Source: Petrolisthes cinctipes (taxonomy: Eukaryota > Arthropoda > Malacostraca > Decapoda > Porcellanidae). From it: a DNA stretch of 64,000 nt. Where the stretch lies: the NCBI GenBank assembly GCA_033782935.1, contig JAWQEG010000167.1, forward strand, positions 831,001-895,000, written 5' to 3'. The notes under the pieces are model-generated. The model saw nothing but the letters and a program-made list of their open reading frames with translations, ran no database searches and was not told the DNA's origin. A program made the translations under genes and the position numbers. Below, in pieces: positions 25,041 through 36,834 of the stretch (positions are counted from its first letter, which is position 1; each line of letters starts with the position of its first letter).

Positions 25041-25923
25041 CTTTTTGCACCTAAAATATCGATTTTGAGCATGTTTTGGGTCTGTATCTTGAAAACATTC
25101 TAGCAAGGAGTAGGCATGTACAGATCGCTTCTGGGACCAAAAAATATCGAATTTTCTGGAGTTTTGAACCTGAATTTGGGATATAGATGGGTACAGAAGA
25201 TGCATACACATATTGACTTTGGGCACCTAAAATATAGATTTTCAGCATGTTTTGGGCCTGTATTTTGAAAATACTTTAACACGGAGTAGGCATGTACAGG
25301 TCGCTTTTGGGACCCAAAAATATCGAATTTTCGGGTGTTTTGAGCCTGAATTTGAGATATAAAAGGGTACAGAAGATGCATGCTCATATCGACTTTGGAC
25401 ACCTAAAATATCGATTTATAGCATGTTTTAAGCCACTATTTTAAAAACATTCTAGCACTGAGTAGGCATGTGCAGATCGCTTAAGGGACCCAAAAATATC
25501 GATTTTTTCGGAGTTTTGAGCCTGAATTTGAGATATAAACGGGTACAGAAGATGCATGCACATATCGACTTTTTGCACCTAAAATATCGATTTTGATCTT
25601 TTGTTTTGGGTCTGTATCTTGAACAAATTCTAGCAAGGAGTAGGTATGTACAGATCGCTCCTGGGACCCAAAAATATCGAATTTTCGGGTGTTTTGAACC
25701 TGAATTTGGGATATAGACGGATACAGAAGATGCATGCAAATATCGACTTTTGGCACCTAAAATATCGATTTTGAGCATGTTTTGGGTCTGTATTTTGAAA
25801 ATACTCTAACACGGAGTAGGCATGTACAGATCGCTTCTGGGACCCAAAAATATCGAATTTTCGGGTGTTTTGAGCCTGAATTTGAGATATAAACGGGTAC
25901 ATAAGATGCATGCACATAACGAC

Positions 25924-28900
25924 TTTTGCAGCCAAAATATCGATTTTTAGTATGTTTTGGGCCTATATTTTGAAAATATTCTATCACTGAGTACGCATGT
26001 ACAGATCGCTCCTGGGATTCAAAAATATTGAATTTTATGGTGTTTTTAGCCTGAATTTGAGATATAAACGGGTACTGAAGATGCATGCACATATCGACTT
26101 TGGGCACCTAAAATATCGGTTTTTAGCATGTTTTGAGCCTACATTTTGAAAACATTCTAGCACTGAACATGCATGTACAGATCGCTTAAGGGACCCAAAA
26201 AAATGGAATTTTCGGGTGTTTTGAGCTTGAATTTGAGATATAAACGGGTACAGAAGATGCATTCACAAATCGACTTTTTGCATCTAAAATATCGATTTTT
26301 AGCATGTTTTGGTTCTGTATCTTGAAAACATTCTAGCAAGGATTAGGCATGTACAGATCGCTCCTGGGACCCAAAAATATCGAATTTTCGGGTGTTTTGA
26401 ACCTGAATTTGGGATATGGACGGATACAGAAGATGCATGCACATATCGACTTTGGGCACCTAAAATATCGATTTTCAGCATGTTTTGGGCCTTTATTTTG
26501 AAAATACTATAACACGGAGTAGGCATATACAGATCGCTTCTGGAACCCAAAAAAATTGACTTTTCGGGTGTTTAGAGCTTGAATTTGAGATATAAACGGG
26601 TACTGAAGATACATGCACATATCGACTTTTTGCACCTAAATTATCGATTTAAGGCATATTTTGGGTCTGTATCTTGAAAACATTCTAGCAAGGAGTAGGC
26701 ATGTACAAATTGCTTCTGCGACCCAAAAATATCGAATTTTCAGGTGTTTTGAGCCTGAATTTGAGATATAAACGGGTACAGAGCATGCATGCACATTTCG
26801 ACTTTGGGCACCCAAAATATCGATTTTTAGCATGTTTTAAGCCAATATCTTGAAATTATTCTAGCACTGAGTAGGCATGTACAGATAGCTTATGGGACCC
26901 AAAAATATCGAATTTTTGGGTGTTTTGAGCCTGAATTTGAGATCTAAACGGATACTGAAGATGCATGCACTTATAGACTTTGGACACCTAAAATATCGAT
27001 TTTTAGCATGTTCTAAACCTCTATTTTGAAAACATTCTAGCACTGAGTAGGCATGTACAGATCGCTTCTGGGACCCAAAAATATTGAATTTTCGGGTGTT
27101 TTGAGCCTGAATTTGAGATATAACCGGGTACAGAGAATTCATACACATATTGACTTTGTGCACCTAAAATATCAATTTTCAGCATGTTTTGGGCCTGTAT
27201 TTTGAAAGTATTCTAACACGGAGTATTCATCTACAGATCGCTTCTGGGACACAAAAATATTGAATTTTCGGGTGTTTTGAGCCTGAATTTGAGATGTAAA
27301 CCGGTACTGAAGATACATGCACATATCGACTTTTTGCACCTAAAATATCGATTTTAAGATTGTTTTGGGTCTGTATCTTGAAAACATTCTAGCAAAAAGT
27401 AGGCATGTACAGGTCGCATCTGGGACCCAAAAATACCGAATTTTCGGGTGTTTTGAGCCTGAATTTGAGATATAAACGGGTACAGAAGATGCATGCACAT
27501 ATCGACTTTTGGCACCCAAAATATCGACTTTTAGCATGTTTTTGGCCAATATTTTGAAATTATTCTAGCACTGAGTAGGCATGTACAGATCGCTTCTGAG
27601 ACTCAAAAATATTGAATTTTTGGGTTTTTTGAGTCTGAATTTGAGATATAAACGGGTACTGAAGATGCAGGCACATATCGACTTTTTGCACCTAAAATAT
27701 CGATTTTTAGCATGTTTTAAGCCTATATTTTGAAAACATTCTAGCACTGAGTAAGCATGTACAGATCTCTTCTTGGACCCAAAAATATCGAATTTTTGGG
27801 TGTTTTGAGCTTGAATTTGAGATATAAACGTGTACAGAAGATGCATGCACATATCGACATTGGGCACCCAAAATATCGATTTTGAACATGTTTTGGGCAT
27901 ATATTTTGAAAGTATTCTAACACGGAGTAAGCATGTACAGATCGCTTCTGGGACACAAAAATATCGAATTTTCGGGTGTTTTGAGCCTAAATTTGAGATA
28001 TAATCGGGTACAGAAAATACATGTACATATCGACTTTGTGCACCCAAAATATCGATTTTGAGCATGTTTTGAGTCTATATTTTGAAAACATTTTAGCACT
28101 GCGTAGGCATATACCGATCGCTTTTGGGACCCAAAAATATCGAATTTTCGGGTGTTTTGATCCTAAATTTAAGATATAAACGGGTACTGAAGATGCATGC
28201 ACATATCGACTTTTTGCACCTAAAATATCGATTTTGGGCATGTTTGGTTCTGTATCTTGAAAACATTTTAGCATGGAGTAGGCATATACAGGTTGCTTCT
28301 GGGACCAAAAAATAACGAATTTTCGGGTGTTTTGAGCCTGAATTTGAGATATAAACGAGTACAGAAGATGCATGCACATATCGACTTGGGACACCTAAAA
28401 TATAAATTTTTAGCATGTTTTAAACCTATATTTTAAAAATATTCTAGCACTGAGTAAACATGTACAAATCGCTTCTGGAACTTAAAACTATTGAATATTC
28501 GGATGTTTGAGCCTGAATTTGAGATGTAAACCAGTACTGAAGATACATGCACATATCGACTTTTTGAACCTAAAATATCGATTTTAAGCTTGTTTTGGGT
28601 CTGTATCTTGAAAACATTCTAGCAAGAAGTAGGCATGTACAGATCGCTTCTGGGACCTCAAAATATCGAATTTTCGGGTGTTTTGAGCCTAAATTTGAGA
28701 TATAATCGGGTGCAGAAGATGCATGCACATATCGACTTTGGGCACCTAAAATATCGATTTTCAGCATGTTTTATGGCCTGTATTTTTAAAGTACTCTAAC
28801 ACTGAGTAGGCATGTATACCAGATCGCTTCTGGGACGCAAAAATACCGAATTTTCGGGTGTTTAGAGCCTGAATTTAAGATATAAACGGGTACAGAAGAT

Positions 28901-29644
28901 TCATGCACATATTGACTATGGGCATCTAAAATATCGATTTTCAGCATGCTTTGGGCATGTATTTTGAAAATACTTAAACACGGAGTAGGCATATACAGAT
29001 TGCATCTAGGACCCAAAAACATCGAATTTTCGGGTGTTTTGAGCCTATATTTGAGATATAAACTGGTACAGAATATCTATGCACACATCGACTTGGGACA
29101 CTTAAAATATCGATTTTTAGCATATTTTGAGCCTATATTTTGCAAACATTCTATCACTGAGTAGGCATGTACAGATCTCTTCTTGGACCCAAAAATATCG
29201 AATTTTCGGGTGTTTTGAGCCTGAATTTGAGATATAAACGTGTACAGAAGATGCATGCACATATCGACATTGGGCACCTAAAATATCGATTTTTAGCATG
29301 TATTGGGCTTTTATTTTGAAAATATTCTAGCACTGAGTAGGCATGCACAGATCGCTTCTGGGACCCAAAAATACCGAATTTTTGGGAGTTTTGAGCCTGA
29401 ATTTGAGATATAAACGGGTACAGTACAGAAGATGCATGTACATATCGACATTGGGCATCTAAAATATCGATTTTTAGCATGTTTTAGGTCTGTATCTTCA
29501 AAACATTCTAGCATTGCGTAGGCATGTACAGATCGCTTCTGGGACCCAAAAATATCGAATTTTCGGGTGTTTAAAGACTGAATTTAAGGTATAAACGGGT
29601 ACAGAAGATGCATGCACATATCGACTTGGGACACCTAAAATATA
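25924..29644 (+). repeat. Transition from domain A to domain B monomers
   Basis: About 21 diverged monomers. The variant GGTACTGAAGATGCATGC, rare before (8.5 and 9.2 kb), becomes common from about 26,074 and is typical of domain B. Small insertions cluster here: GTATACCAGATCGC (+3 bp, about 28,814), GTACAGTACAGAAG (+5 bp, about 29,419) and TTTTATGGCC (+1 bp, about 28,770). No long recent duplication and no gene were seen. Confidence 0.8.
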
Positions 29645-30771
29645 AATTTGTAGCATGTTTTAAACCTATATTTTAAAAACATTCTAGCACTGAGTAGACA
29701 TGTACAGATCGCTTCTGGAACCTAAAACTATTGAATATTGGGGTGTTTTGACCCTGAATTTGAGATATAAACCGGTACTGAATATACATGCACATATCGA
29801 CTTTTTGCACCTAAATTATCGATTTTGAGCATGTTTTGGGTCTGTATCTTGAAAACATTCAAGCAAGGAGTAGGCATGTACAGATTGTTTCTGGGATCCA
29901 ATAATATCGAATTTTCGGGTGTTTTGAGCCTGAATTTGAAATATAAAAAACGCGTACAGAAGATGCATGCACATATCGACTTTGGGCACCCAAAATATCG
30001 ATTTTTTAGCATGTTTTGGACCTGTATTTTGAAAATACTCTAACACGGCGTAGGCATGTACATATCGCTTCTCGTTCCTAAAAATATCGAATTTTCGGGT
30101 GTTTTGAGCCTGAATTTGAAATATAAACGGGTACAGAGGATGCATGCACATATCGACATTGGGCACCCAAAATATCGATTTTTAGCATGTTTTGGGCCAA
30201 TATTTTGAAATTATTCTAGCACTGAGTAGGCATGTAGAGATCGCTTCTGGGACCCAAAAATATTGAATTTTTGGGTGTTTTGAGCCTGAATTTGAGATAT
30301 AGACGAGTACTGAAGATGCAGGCACATATCGACTTTTTGCACCTAAAATATCGATTTTTAGCATGTTTTAAGCCTATATTTTGAACAAAATTCTAGAACT
30401 GAGTAGGCATGTACAGATCGCTTCTGGGACCCAAAAATACAGAATTTTCGGGTGTTTTGAGCCTGAATTTGAGATATAAACGGGTACAGAAGATGCATAG
30501 ACATATCGACTTTGGGCACCCAAAATATCGATTTTGAGCATGTTTTGGGCCTATATTTTGAAAGTATTCTAACACGGAGTAGGCATGTACAGATCGCTTC
30601 TGGGACACAAAAATATCGAATTTTCGGGTGTTTTGAGCCTGAATTTGAGATATAATCGGGTACAGAAAATACATGTACATATGGACTTTTTTGCACCCAA
30701 AATATCGATTTTGAGCATGTTTTCGGTCTATAATTTGAAAATACTCTAACACGGAGTAGGCATGTACAGAT
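29645..30771 (+). repeat. 1.13-kb block, copy 1 (partner at 34,227)
   Basis: About 6.4 monomers that recur at 34,227-35,352, displaced by 4,581-4,582 bp. Shared private variants: AAAACTATTGAATATTGGGG, ATATAAAAAACGCGTACAG (a 3-bp expansion of the A run), TTTTCGGTCTATAATTTG, GGACTTTTTTGCACCC and TTCGTTCCTAAAAAT. By eye 98-99% identical. Confidence 0.9.
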
Positions 30772-31280
30772 AGCTTCTGTGACACAAAAATATCGAATTT
30801 TCGGGTGTTTTGAGCATGAATTTGGGATATAAACGGGTACAGAAGATCCATACACATATTGACTTTGGGCACCTCAAATATCGATTATCAGCATGTCTTA
30901 GGCATGTATTTTGAAAATACTCTAACACGGAATAGGCATGTACAGATTGCTTCTGGGGTCCAAAAATATCGAATTTTCGGGAATTTTGAGACTGAATTTG
31001 AGATATAATCGGGTACAGAAGATGCATGCACTTATCGACTATGTGCAGCTAAAATATCGATTTTCAGCTTGTTTTTGGCATGTATTTTGAAAATACTCTA
31101 ATACGGAGTAGGCATGTACAGATCGCTTCTGGGATCCAAAAATACGAATTTTCGAGTGTTTTCAGCTTGAATTTGAGATATAAACGAGTACAGAACATGC
31201 ATGCACTTATTGACTTGGGACACCTAAAATATCGATTTTTAGCATGTTTTGAGCCTATATTTTGAAAACATTCTAGGACT
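30772..31280 (+). repeat. Domain B monomers linking two duplicated blocks
   Basis: About three ordinary monomers. The unit near 31,064-31,240 has AAAAATACGAATTTTCG, a 2-bp shortening of the usual AATATCGAA core. No gene is present. Confidence 0.75.
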
Positions 31281-32615
31281 GAGTAGGCATGTACAGATCG
31301 CTTCTGGAACCCAAAAATATTGAATTTTCGGGTGTTTTGAGCCTGATTTTGATATGTAAACAAGTAATGAAGATGCATAATCATATCGACTCTTTGCACC
31401 TAAAATATCGATTTTGAGCATGTTTTGTGTCTGTATTGTGAAAATACTCTAACAAGAAGTAGGCATTTACAGATCGCTTCTGGGACACAAAAATATCGAA
31501 TTTTCGGGTGTTTTGAGCCTGAAATTGAGATATAAACGGGTACAGAAGATGAATGCACATATCGACTTTGGGCACCTAAATTCTCGATTTGTAGCTTGTT
31601 TTGGGCCTATATTTTAAAAATATTCTGTTACTGAGTAGGCATGTACAGATCGCTTCTCTGACCCAAAAATATCGAATTTTCGGGTGTTTTGAGCCTGCAT
31701 TTGAGATATAAACGGCTACTGAAAATGCATGCACATATCGACTTTTTGCACCAAAAATATCGATTTTGAGCATATTTTGGGTCTGTATCTTGAAAACATT
31801 CTAGTAAAGAGTAGGCATGTACAAGTCGCTTCTGGGACCCAAAAATATCGAATTTTCGGGTGTCTTGAGTCTGAATTTTAGATATATACGGGTACAGAAG
31901 ATGCATGCACATATCGACTTTGGGCACCCAAAATATTGATTTTCAGCATGTTTTGGGCATGTATTTTGAAAATACTCTTACACGAATTAGGCATGTACAG
32001 ATATCTTCTGTGACACAATAATATCCAATTTTCGGGTGTTTTGAGCCTGAATTTGGGATATAAACGGGTACAGAAGATGCATGCACATATCGACTTTGGG
32101 CACCTAAAATATCGATTTTCAGCATCTTTTATGGCCTGTATTTTGAAAAGATTCTAGCAGTGAGTAGGCATGTACAGATCGCTTCTGGGACCAAAAAATA
32201 TTGAATTTTCCGTCGTTTTGAGCCTGAATTTGAGATATAAACGGGTACTTAAGATGCATGCAGATATCAACTTTTGGCACCCAAAATATCGATTTTTAGC
32301 ATGTTTAGGGAATATATTTTGAAAATACTCTGACACAGAGTATTCATATACAGATCGCTTCTGGGACCCAAAAATCTCAAATTTTCGGGTGTTTTGAGCC
32401 TGAATTTGAGATATAAACGGGTACAGAAGATGCATGCACATTTTGACTATGTGGGGCTAAAATATCGATTTTCAGCATGTTTTAGGCCTGTATTTTGAAA
32501 ATACTCTTTCACGGAATAGGCATGTACAGATTGCTTCTGGGGCCAAAAAACATCGAATTTTCGGGAATTTTGAGCATGAATTTGAGATATAATCGGGTAC
32601 AGAAGATGCATGCAC
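31281..32615 (+). repeat. 1.33-kb block, copy 1 of 3
   Basis: It recurs at 35,335-36,668 (displacement 4,053-4,054 bp) and 42,905-44,238 (a further 7,571 bp). Shared private variants: CTGATTTTGATATGTAAAC, GCATAATCATATCGACTC, AAATTCTCGATTTGTAGC, CACGAATTAGGCATG, CCGTCGTTTTGAGCC and GACTATGTGGGGC. A tract at about 32,096-32,145 differs from the other two copies and matches a monomer 529 bp downstream. Confidence 0.9.
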
Positions 32616-33330
32616 ATATCGACTTTGGGCACCTAAAATATCGATTTTCAGCATCTTTTATGGCCTGTATTTTGAAAGTACTCTAACACAGAGTAGGCAT
32701 GTACAAATCGCATCTGGGACACCAAAATATTAAATTTTCGGGTGTTTTGAGCCTGAATTTGAGATAAAAACGGGTACAGCATATGCATGCACATATTGAC
32801 ATTGGGCACCTATAATATCGATTTTTAGCTTGTTTTGGGCCTATATTTTAAAAATATTCTATCACTGAATAGGCATGTACAGATCGTTTCTGTGACCCAA
32901 AAATGTCGAATTTTCGGGTATTTTGAGCCTGAATTTGGGATATAAACAGGTACAAAAGATGTATGCACATATCGACTTTGGACACGTAAAATATCGATTT
33001 TTAGCATGTTTTATGCCAATATTTTGAAAACATTCTAGCACTGAGTAGACATGTACAGATCGCTTCGGGGACCCAAAAATATTGGATTTTCGGGTGTTTT
33101 GAGCCTGCATTTGAGATATAAACGGGTACTGAAGATGCATGCACATATCCACTTTTTGCACCTAAAATATCGATTTTGAGCATATTTTGGGTCTGTATCT
33201 TGAAAACATTCTAGCAAAGAGTAGGCATGTACAAATCGCTTATGGGACCAAAAAATATCGAATTTTCGGGTTTCTTGAGTCTGAATTTGAGATATAAACG
33301 GGTATAGAAGATGCATGCACATATCGACTT
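32616..33330 (+). repeat. Four-monomer block with partner at 44,415-45,130
   Basis: At a displacement of exactly 11,800 bp, 32,616-32,895 and 33,120-33,330 match 44,416-44,695 and 44,920-45,130. Shared variants include GCATCTTTTATGG, CACCAAAATATTAAATTTTC, GAGATAAAAACGGG, and GGGTTTCTTGAGTCTG. The roughly 225 bp between these parts are different monomer sequence of the same length in the two places, as if one had been replaced. Confidence 0.85.
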
Positions 33331-34226
33331 TGGGCACCTAAACTATCGATTTTTAGCTTGTTTTGGGCCTATATTTAAAAAAAATTCTATTACTGAGTAG
33401 GCATGTACAGATCGCTTGTCTGACCCAAAAATATCGAATTTTCTGGTGTTTTGAGCCTGAATTTGAGATGTAAACGGGTACAGAAGATGCATGCACATAG
33501 CGACTATGTGGAGCTAAAATATCGATTTTCAGTATGTTTTGGGCCTGAATTTTGAAAATACTCAAACACGGAGTAGGCATGTACAGATCGCTTCTGAGAC
33601 CCAAAAATCTCGAATTTTCGGGTGTTTTGAGTCTGAATTTGAGATATAAATGGGTTCAGAAGATGCATGCACATATCGACTTTATGCACTTAAAATATCG
33701 ATTTTGAGCATGTTTTGAGCCTATATTTTGAAAACATTCTAGCACTGAGTAGGCATGTACAGATCGCTTCTGTGACCCAAAAATATAGAATTTTTGGGTG
33801 TTTTGAGCCTGAATTTGGGATATAAACGGGTACAAAAGATGTATGCACATATCGACTTTGGACACGTAAAATAACGATATTTAGAATGTTTCAAGCCTAT
33901 ATTTTGAAAATACTCTTACACAGAGTAGGCATGTACAGATCGCTTATGGACCCAAAAATATAGAATTTTCGAGAATTTTGAGCCTGAATTTGAGATATAA
34001 TCGGGTATAGAAGATGCATGCTCATATCGACTTTGGGCACCCAAAATATCGATTTTTAGCATGTTTTGGGCCAATATTTTGAAATTATTCTAGCACTGAG
34101 TAGGCATGTACAGATCGCTTCTGGGACCCAAAAATATTGAATTTTTGAGTGTTTTGAGCCTGAATTTGAGATATAAACGAGTACTGAAGATGCAGGCACA
34201 TATCGACTTTTTGCACCTAAAATATC
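33331..34226 (+). repeat. Partial fourth relative of the 6-kb block
   Basis: About 33,325-34,075 matches 39,138-39,883 (displacement 5,813-5,814 bp). It also matches the corresponding parts at about 48.1 and 52.7 kb. Shared variants: ATATTTAAAAAAAATTC, CGCTTGTCTGACCC, ATAGCGACTATGTGGAGC, AAATGGGTTCAG, AAATAACGATATTTAG. The last 150 bp instead resemble the monomer at 34,763-34,930 (displacement 707 bp). Confidence 0.85.
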
Positions 34227-35352
34227 GATTTTTAGCATGTTTTAAACCTATATTTTAAAAACATTCTAGCACTGAGTAGACATGTACAGATCGCTTCTGG
34301 AACCTAAAACTATTGAATATTGGGGTGTTTTGAGCCTGAATTTGAGATATAAACCGGTACTGAAGATACATGCACATATCGACTTTTTGCACCTAAATTA
34401 TCGATTTTGAGCATGTTTTGGGTCTGTATCTTGAAAATATTCAAGCAAGGAGTAGGCATGTACAGATTGTTTCTGGGATCCAATAATATCGAATTTTCGG
34501 GTATTTTGAGCCTGAATTTGAAATATAAAAAACGCGTACAGAAGATGCATGCACATATCGACTTTGGGCACCCAAAATATCGATTTTGAGCATGTTTTGG
34601 ACCTGTATTTTGAAAATACTCTAACACGGCGTAGGCATGTACATATCGCTTTTCGTTCCTAAAAATATCGAATTTTCGGGTGTTTTGAGCCTGAATTTGA
34701 AATATAAACGGGTACAGAGGATGCATGCACATATCGACATTGGGCACCCAAAATATCGATTTTTAGCATGTTTTGGGCCAATATTTTGAAATTATTCTAG
34801 CACTGAGTAGGCATGTACAGATCGCTTCTGGGACCCAAAAATATTGAATTTTTGGGTGTTTTGAGCCTGAATTTGAGATATAAACGAGTACTGAAGATGC
34901 AGGCACATATCGACTTTTTGCACCTAAAATATCGATTTTTAGCATGTTTTAAGCCTATATTTTAAAAAAAATTCTAGCACTGAGTAGGCATGTACAGATC
35001 GCTTCTGGGACCCAAAAATACCGAATTTTCGGGTGTTTTGAGCCTGAATTTGAGATGTAAACGGGTACAGAAGATGCATAGACATATCGACTTTGGGCAC
35101 CCAAAATATCGATTTTGAGCATGTTTTGGGCCTATATTTTGAAAGTATTCTAACACGGAGTAGGCATGTACAGATCGCTTCTGGGACACAAAAATATCGA
35201 ATTTTCGGGTGTTTTGAGCCTGAATTTGAGATATAATCGGGTACAGAAAATACATGTACATATGGACTTTTTTGCACCCAAAATATCGATTTTGAGCATG
35301 TTTTCGGTCTATAATTTGAAAATACTCTAACACGGAGTAGGCATGTACAGAT
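34227..35352 (+). repeat. 1.13-kb block, copy 2 (partner at 29,645)
   Basis: Same order of variants as copy 1, including ATATAAAAAACGCGTACAG at about 34,526. Small differences: GAGCCTG against GACCCTG, GAAGATAC against GAATATAC, and one base at TTGAAAATATTCAAGC. It runs straight into copy 2 of the 1.33-kb block, whereas copy 1 is separated from its partner by three monomers. Confidence 0.9.
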
Positions 35353-36668
35353 CGCTTCTGGAACCCAAAAATATTGAATTTTCGGGTGTTTTGAGCCTGA
35401 TTTTGATATGTAAACAGGTAATGAAGATGCATAATCATATCGACTCTTTGCACCTAAAATATCGATTTTGAGCATGTTTTGTGTCTGTATTGTGAAAATA
35501 CTCTAACAAGAAGTAGGCATTTACAGATCGCTTCTGGGACACAAAAATATCGAATTTTCGGGTGTTTTGAGCCTGAAATTGAGATATAAACGGGTACAGA
35601 AGATGAATGCACATATCGACTTTGGGCACCTAAATTCTCGATTTGTAGCTTGTTTTGGGCCTATATTTTAAAAATATTCTGTTACTGAGTAGGCATGTAC
35701 AGATCGCTTCTCTGACCCAAAAATATCGAATTTTCGGGTGTTTTGAGCCTGCATTTGAGATATAAACGGCTACTGAAAATGCATGCACATATCGACTTTT
35801 TGCACCAAAAATATCGATTTTGAGCATATTTTGGGTCTGTATCTTGAAAACATTCTAGTAAAGAGTAGGCATGTACAAGTCGCTTCTGGGACCCAAAAAT
35901 ATCGAATTTTCGGGTGTCTTGAGTCTGAATTTTAGATATATACGGGTACAGAAGATGCATGCACATATCGACTTTGGGCACCCAAAATATTGATTTTCAG
36001 CATGTTTTGGGCATGTATTTTGAAAATACTCTTACACGAATTAGGCATGTACAGATATCTTCTGTGACACAATAATATCCAATTTTCGGGTGTTTTGAGC
36101 CTGAATTTGGGATATAAACGGGTACAGAAGATGCATGCACATATCGACTTTGGACACTTAAATTATCGATTTTTAGCATGTTTTGAGCCTATATTTTGAA
36201 AAGATTCTAGCAGTGAGTAGGCATGTACAGATCGCTTCTGGGAACAAAAAATATTGAATTTTCCGTCGTTTTGAGCCTGAATTTGAGATATAAACGGGTA
36301 CTTAAGATGCATGCAGATATCAACTTTTGGCACCCAAAATATCGATTTTTAGCATGTTTAGGGAATATATTTTGAAAATACTCTGACACAGAGTATTCAT
36401 ATACAGATCGCTTCTGGGACCCAAAAATCTCAAATTTTCGGGTGTTTTGAGCCTGAATTTGAGATATAAACGGGTACAGAAGATGCATGCACATTTTGAC
36501 TATGTGGGGCTAAAATATAGATTTTCAGCATGTTTTAGGCCTGTATTTTGAAAATACTCTTTCACGGAATAGGCATGTACAGATTGCTTCTGGGGCCAAA
36601 AAACATCGAATTTTCGGGAATTTTGAGCATGAATTTGAGATATAATCGGGTACAGAAGATGCATGCTA
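35335..36668 (+). repeat. 1.33-kb block, copy 2 of 3
   Basis: Nearly identical to copy 3 (42,905-44,238). At the position where copy 1 carries a conversion-like tract this copy has GGACACTTAAATTATCG and TTTTGAGCCTATATT, as does copy 3. That makes copy 1 the altered one. Confidence 0.9.
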
Positions 36669-36834
36669 ATATCCACTTTGGTCACCTAAAATATCGATTT
36701 TCAGCATGTTTTGGGCCTGTATTTTGAAAGTACTCTAACACGGAGTAGGCATGTACAGATCGCTTCTGGGACCCAAAAATCTCGAATTTTCGGGTGTTTT
36801 GAGCCTGAATTTGAGATATAAACGGGTACAGAAG
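36669..36834 (+). repeat. Single domain B monomer between blocks
   Basis: An ordinary monomer with AAAAATCTCGAATTTTCGGG. It resembles the monomer at about 44.3 kb that follows copy 3 of the 1.33-kb block. Confidence 0.75.

Larger units (their letters stand above)
24626..25923 (+). repeat. Truncated third copy of the 12-monomer repeat
   Basis: From about 25,030 to 25,917 the sequence follows copy 2 (22,920-23,806) at a displacement of 2,110 bp. It shifts to 2,112 bp after a TT insertion at about 25,599 (GATCTTTTGTTTTGGG). The TTTGCAGCC start mark returns at 25,925, 1,232 bp (exactly 7 x 176) after the matching point at 24,693. This copy therefore keeps seven monomer places instead of twelve. 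Its first two places hold an identical pair of a different subtype. Confidence 0.85.
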
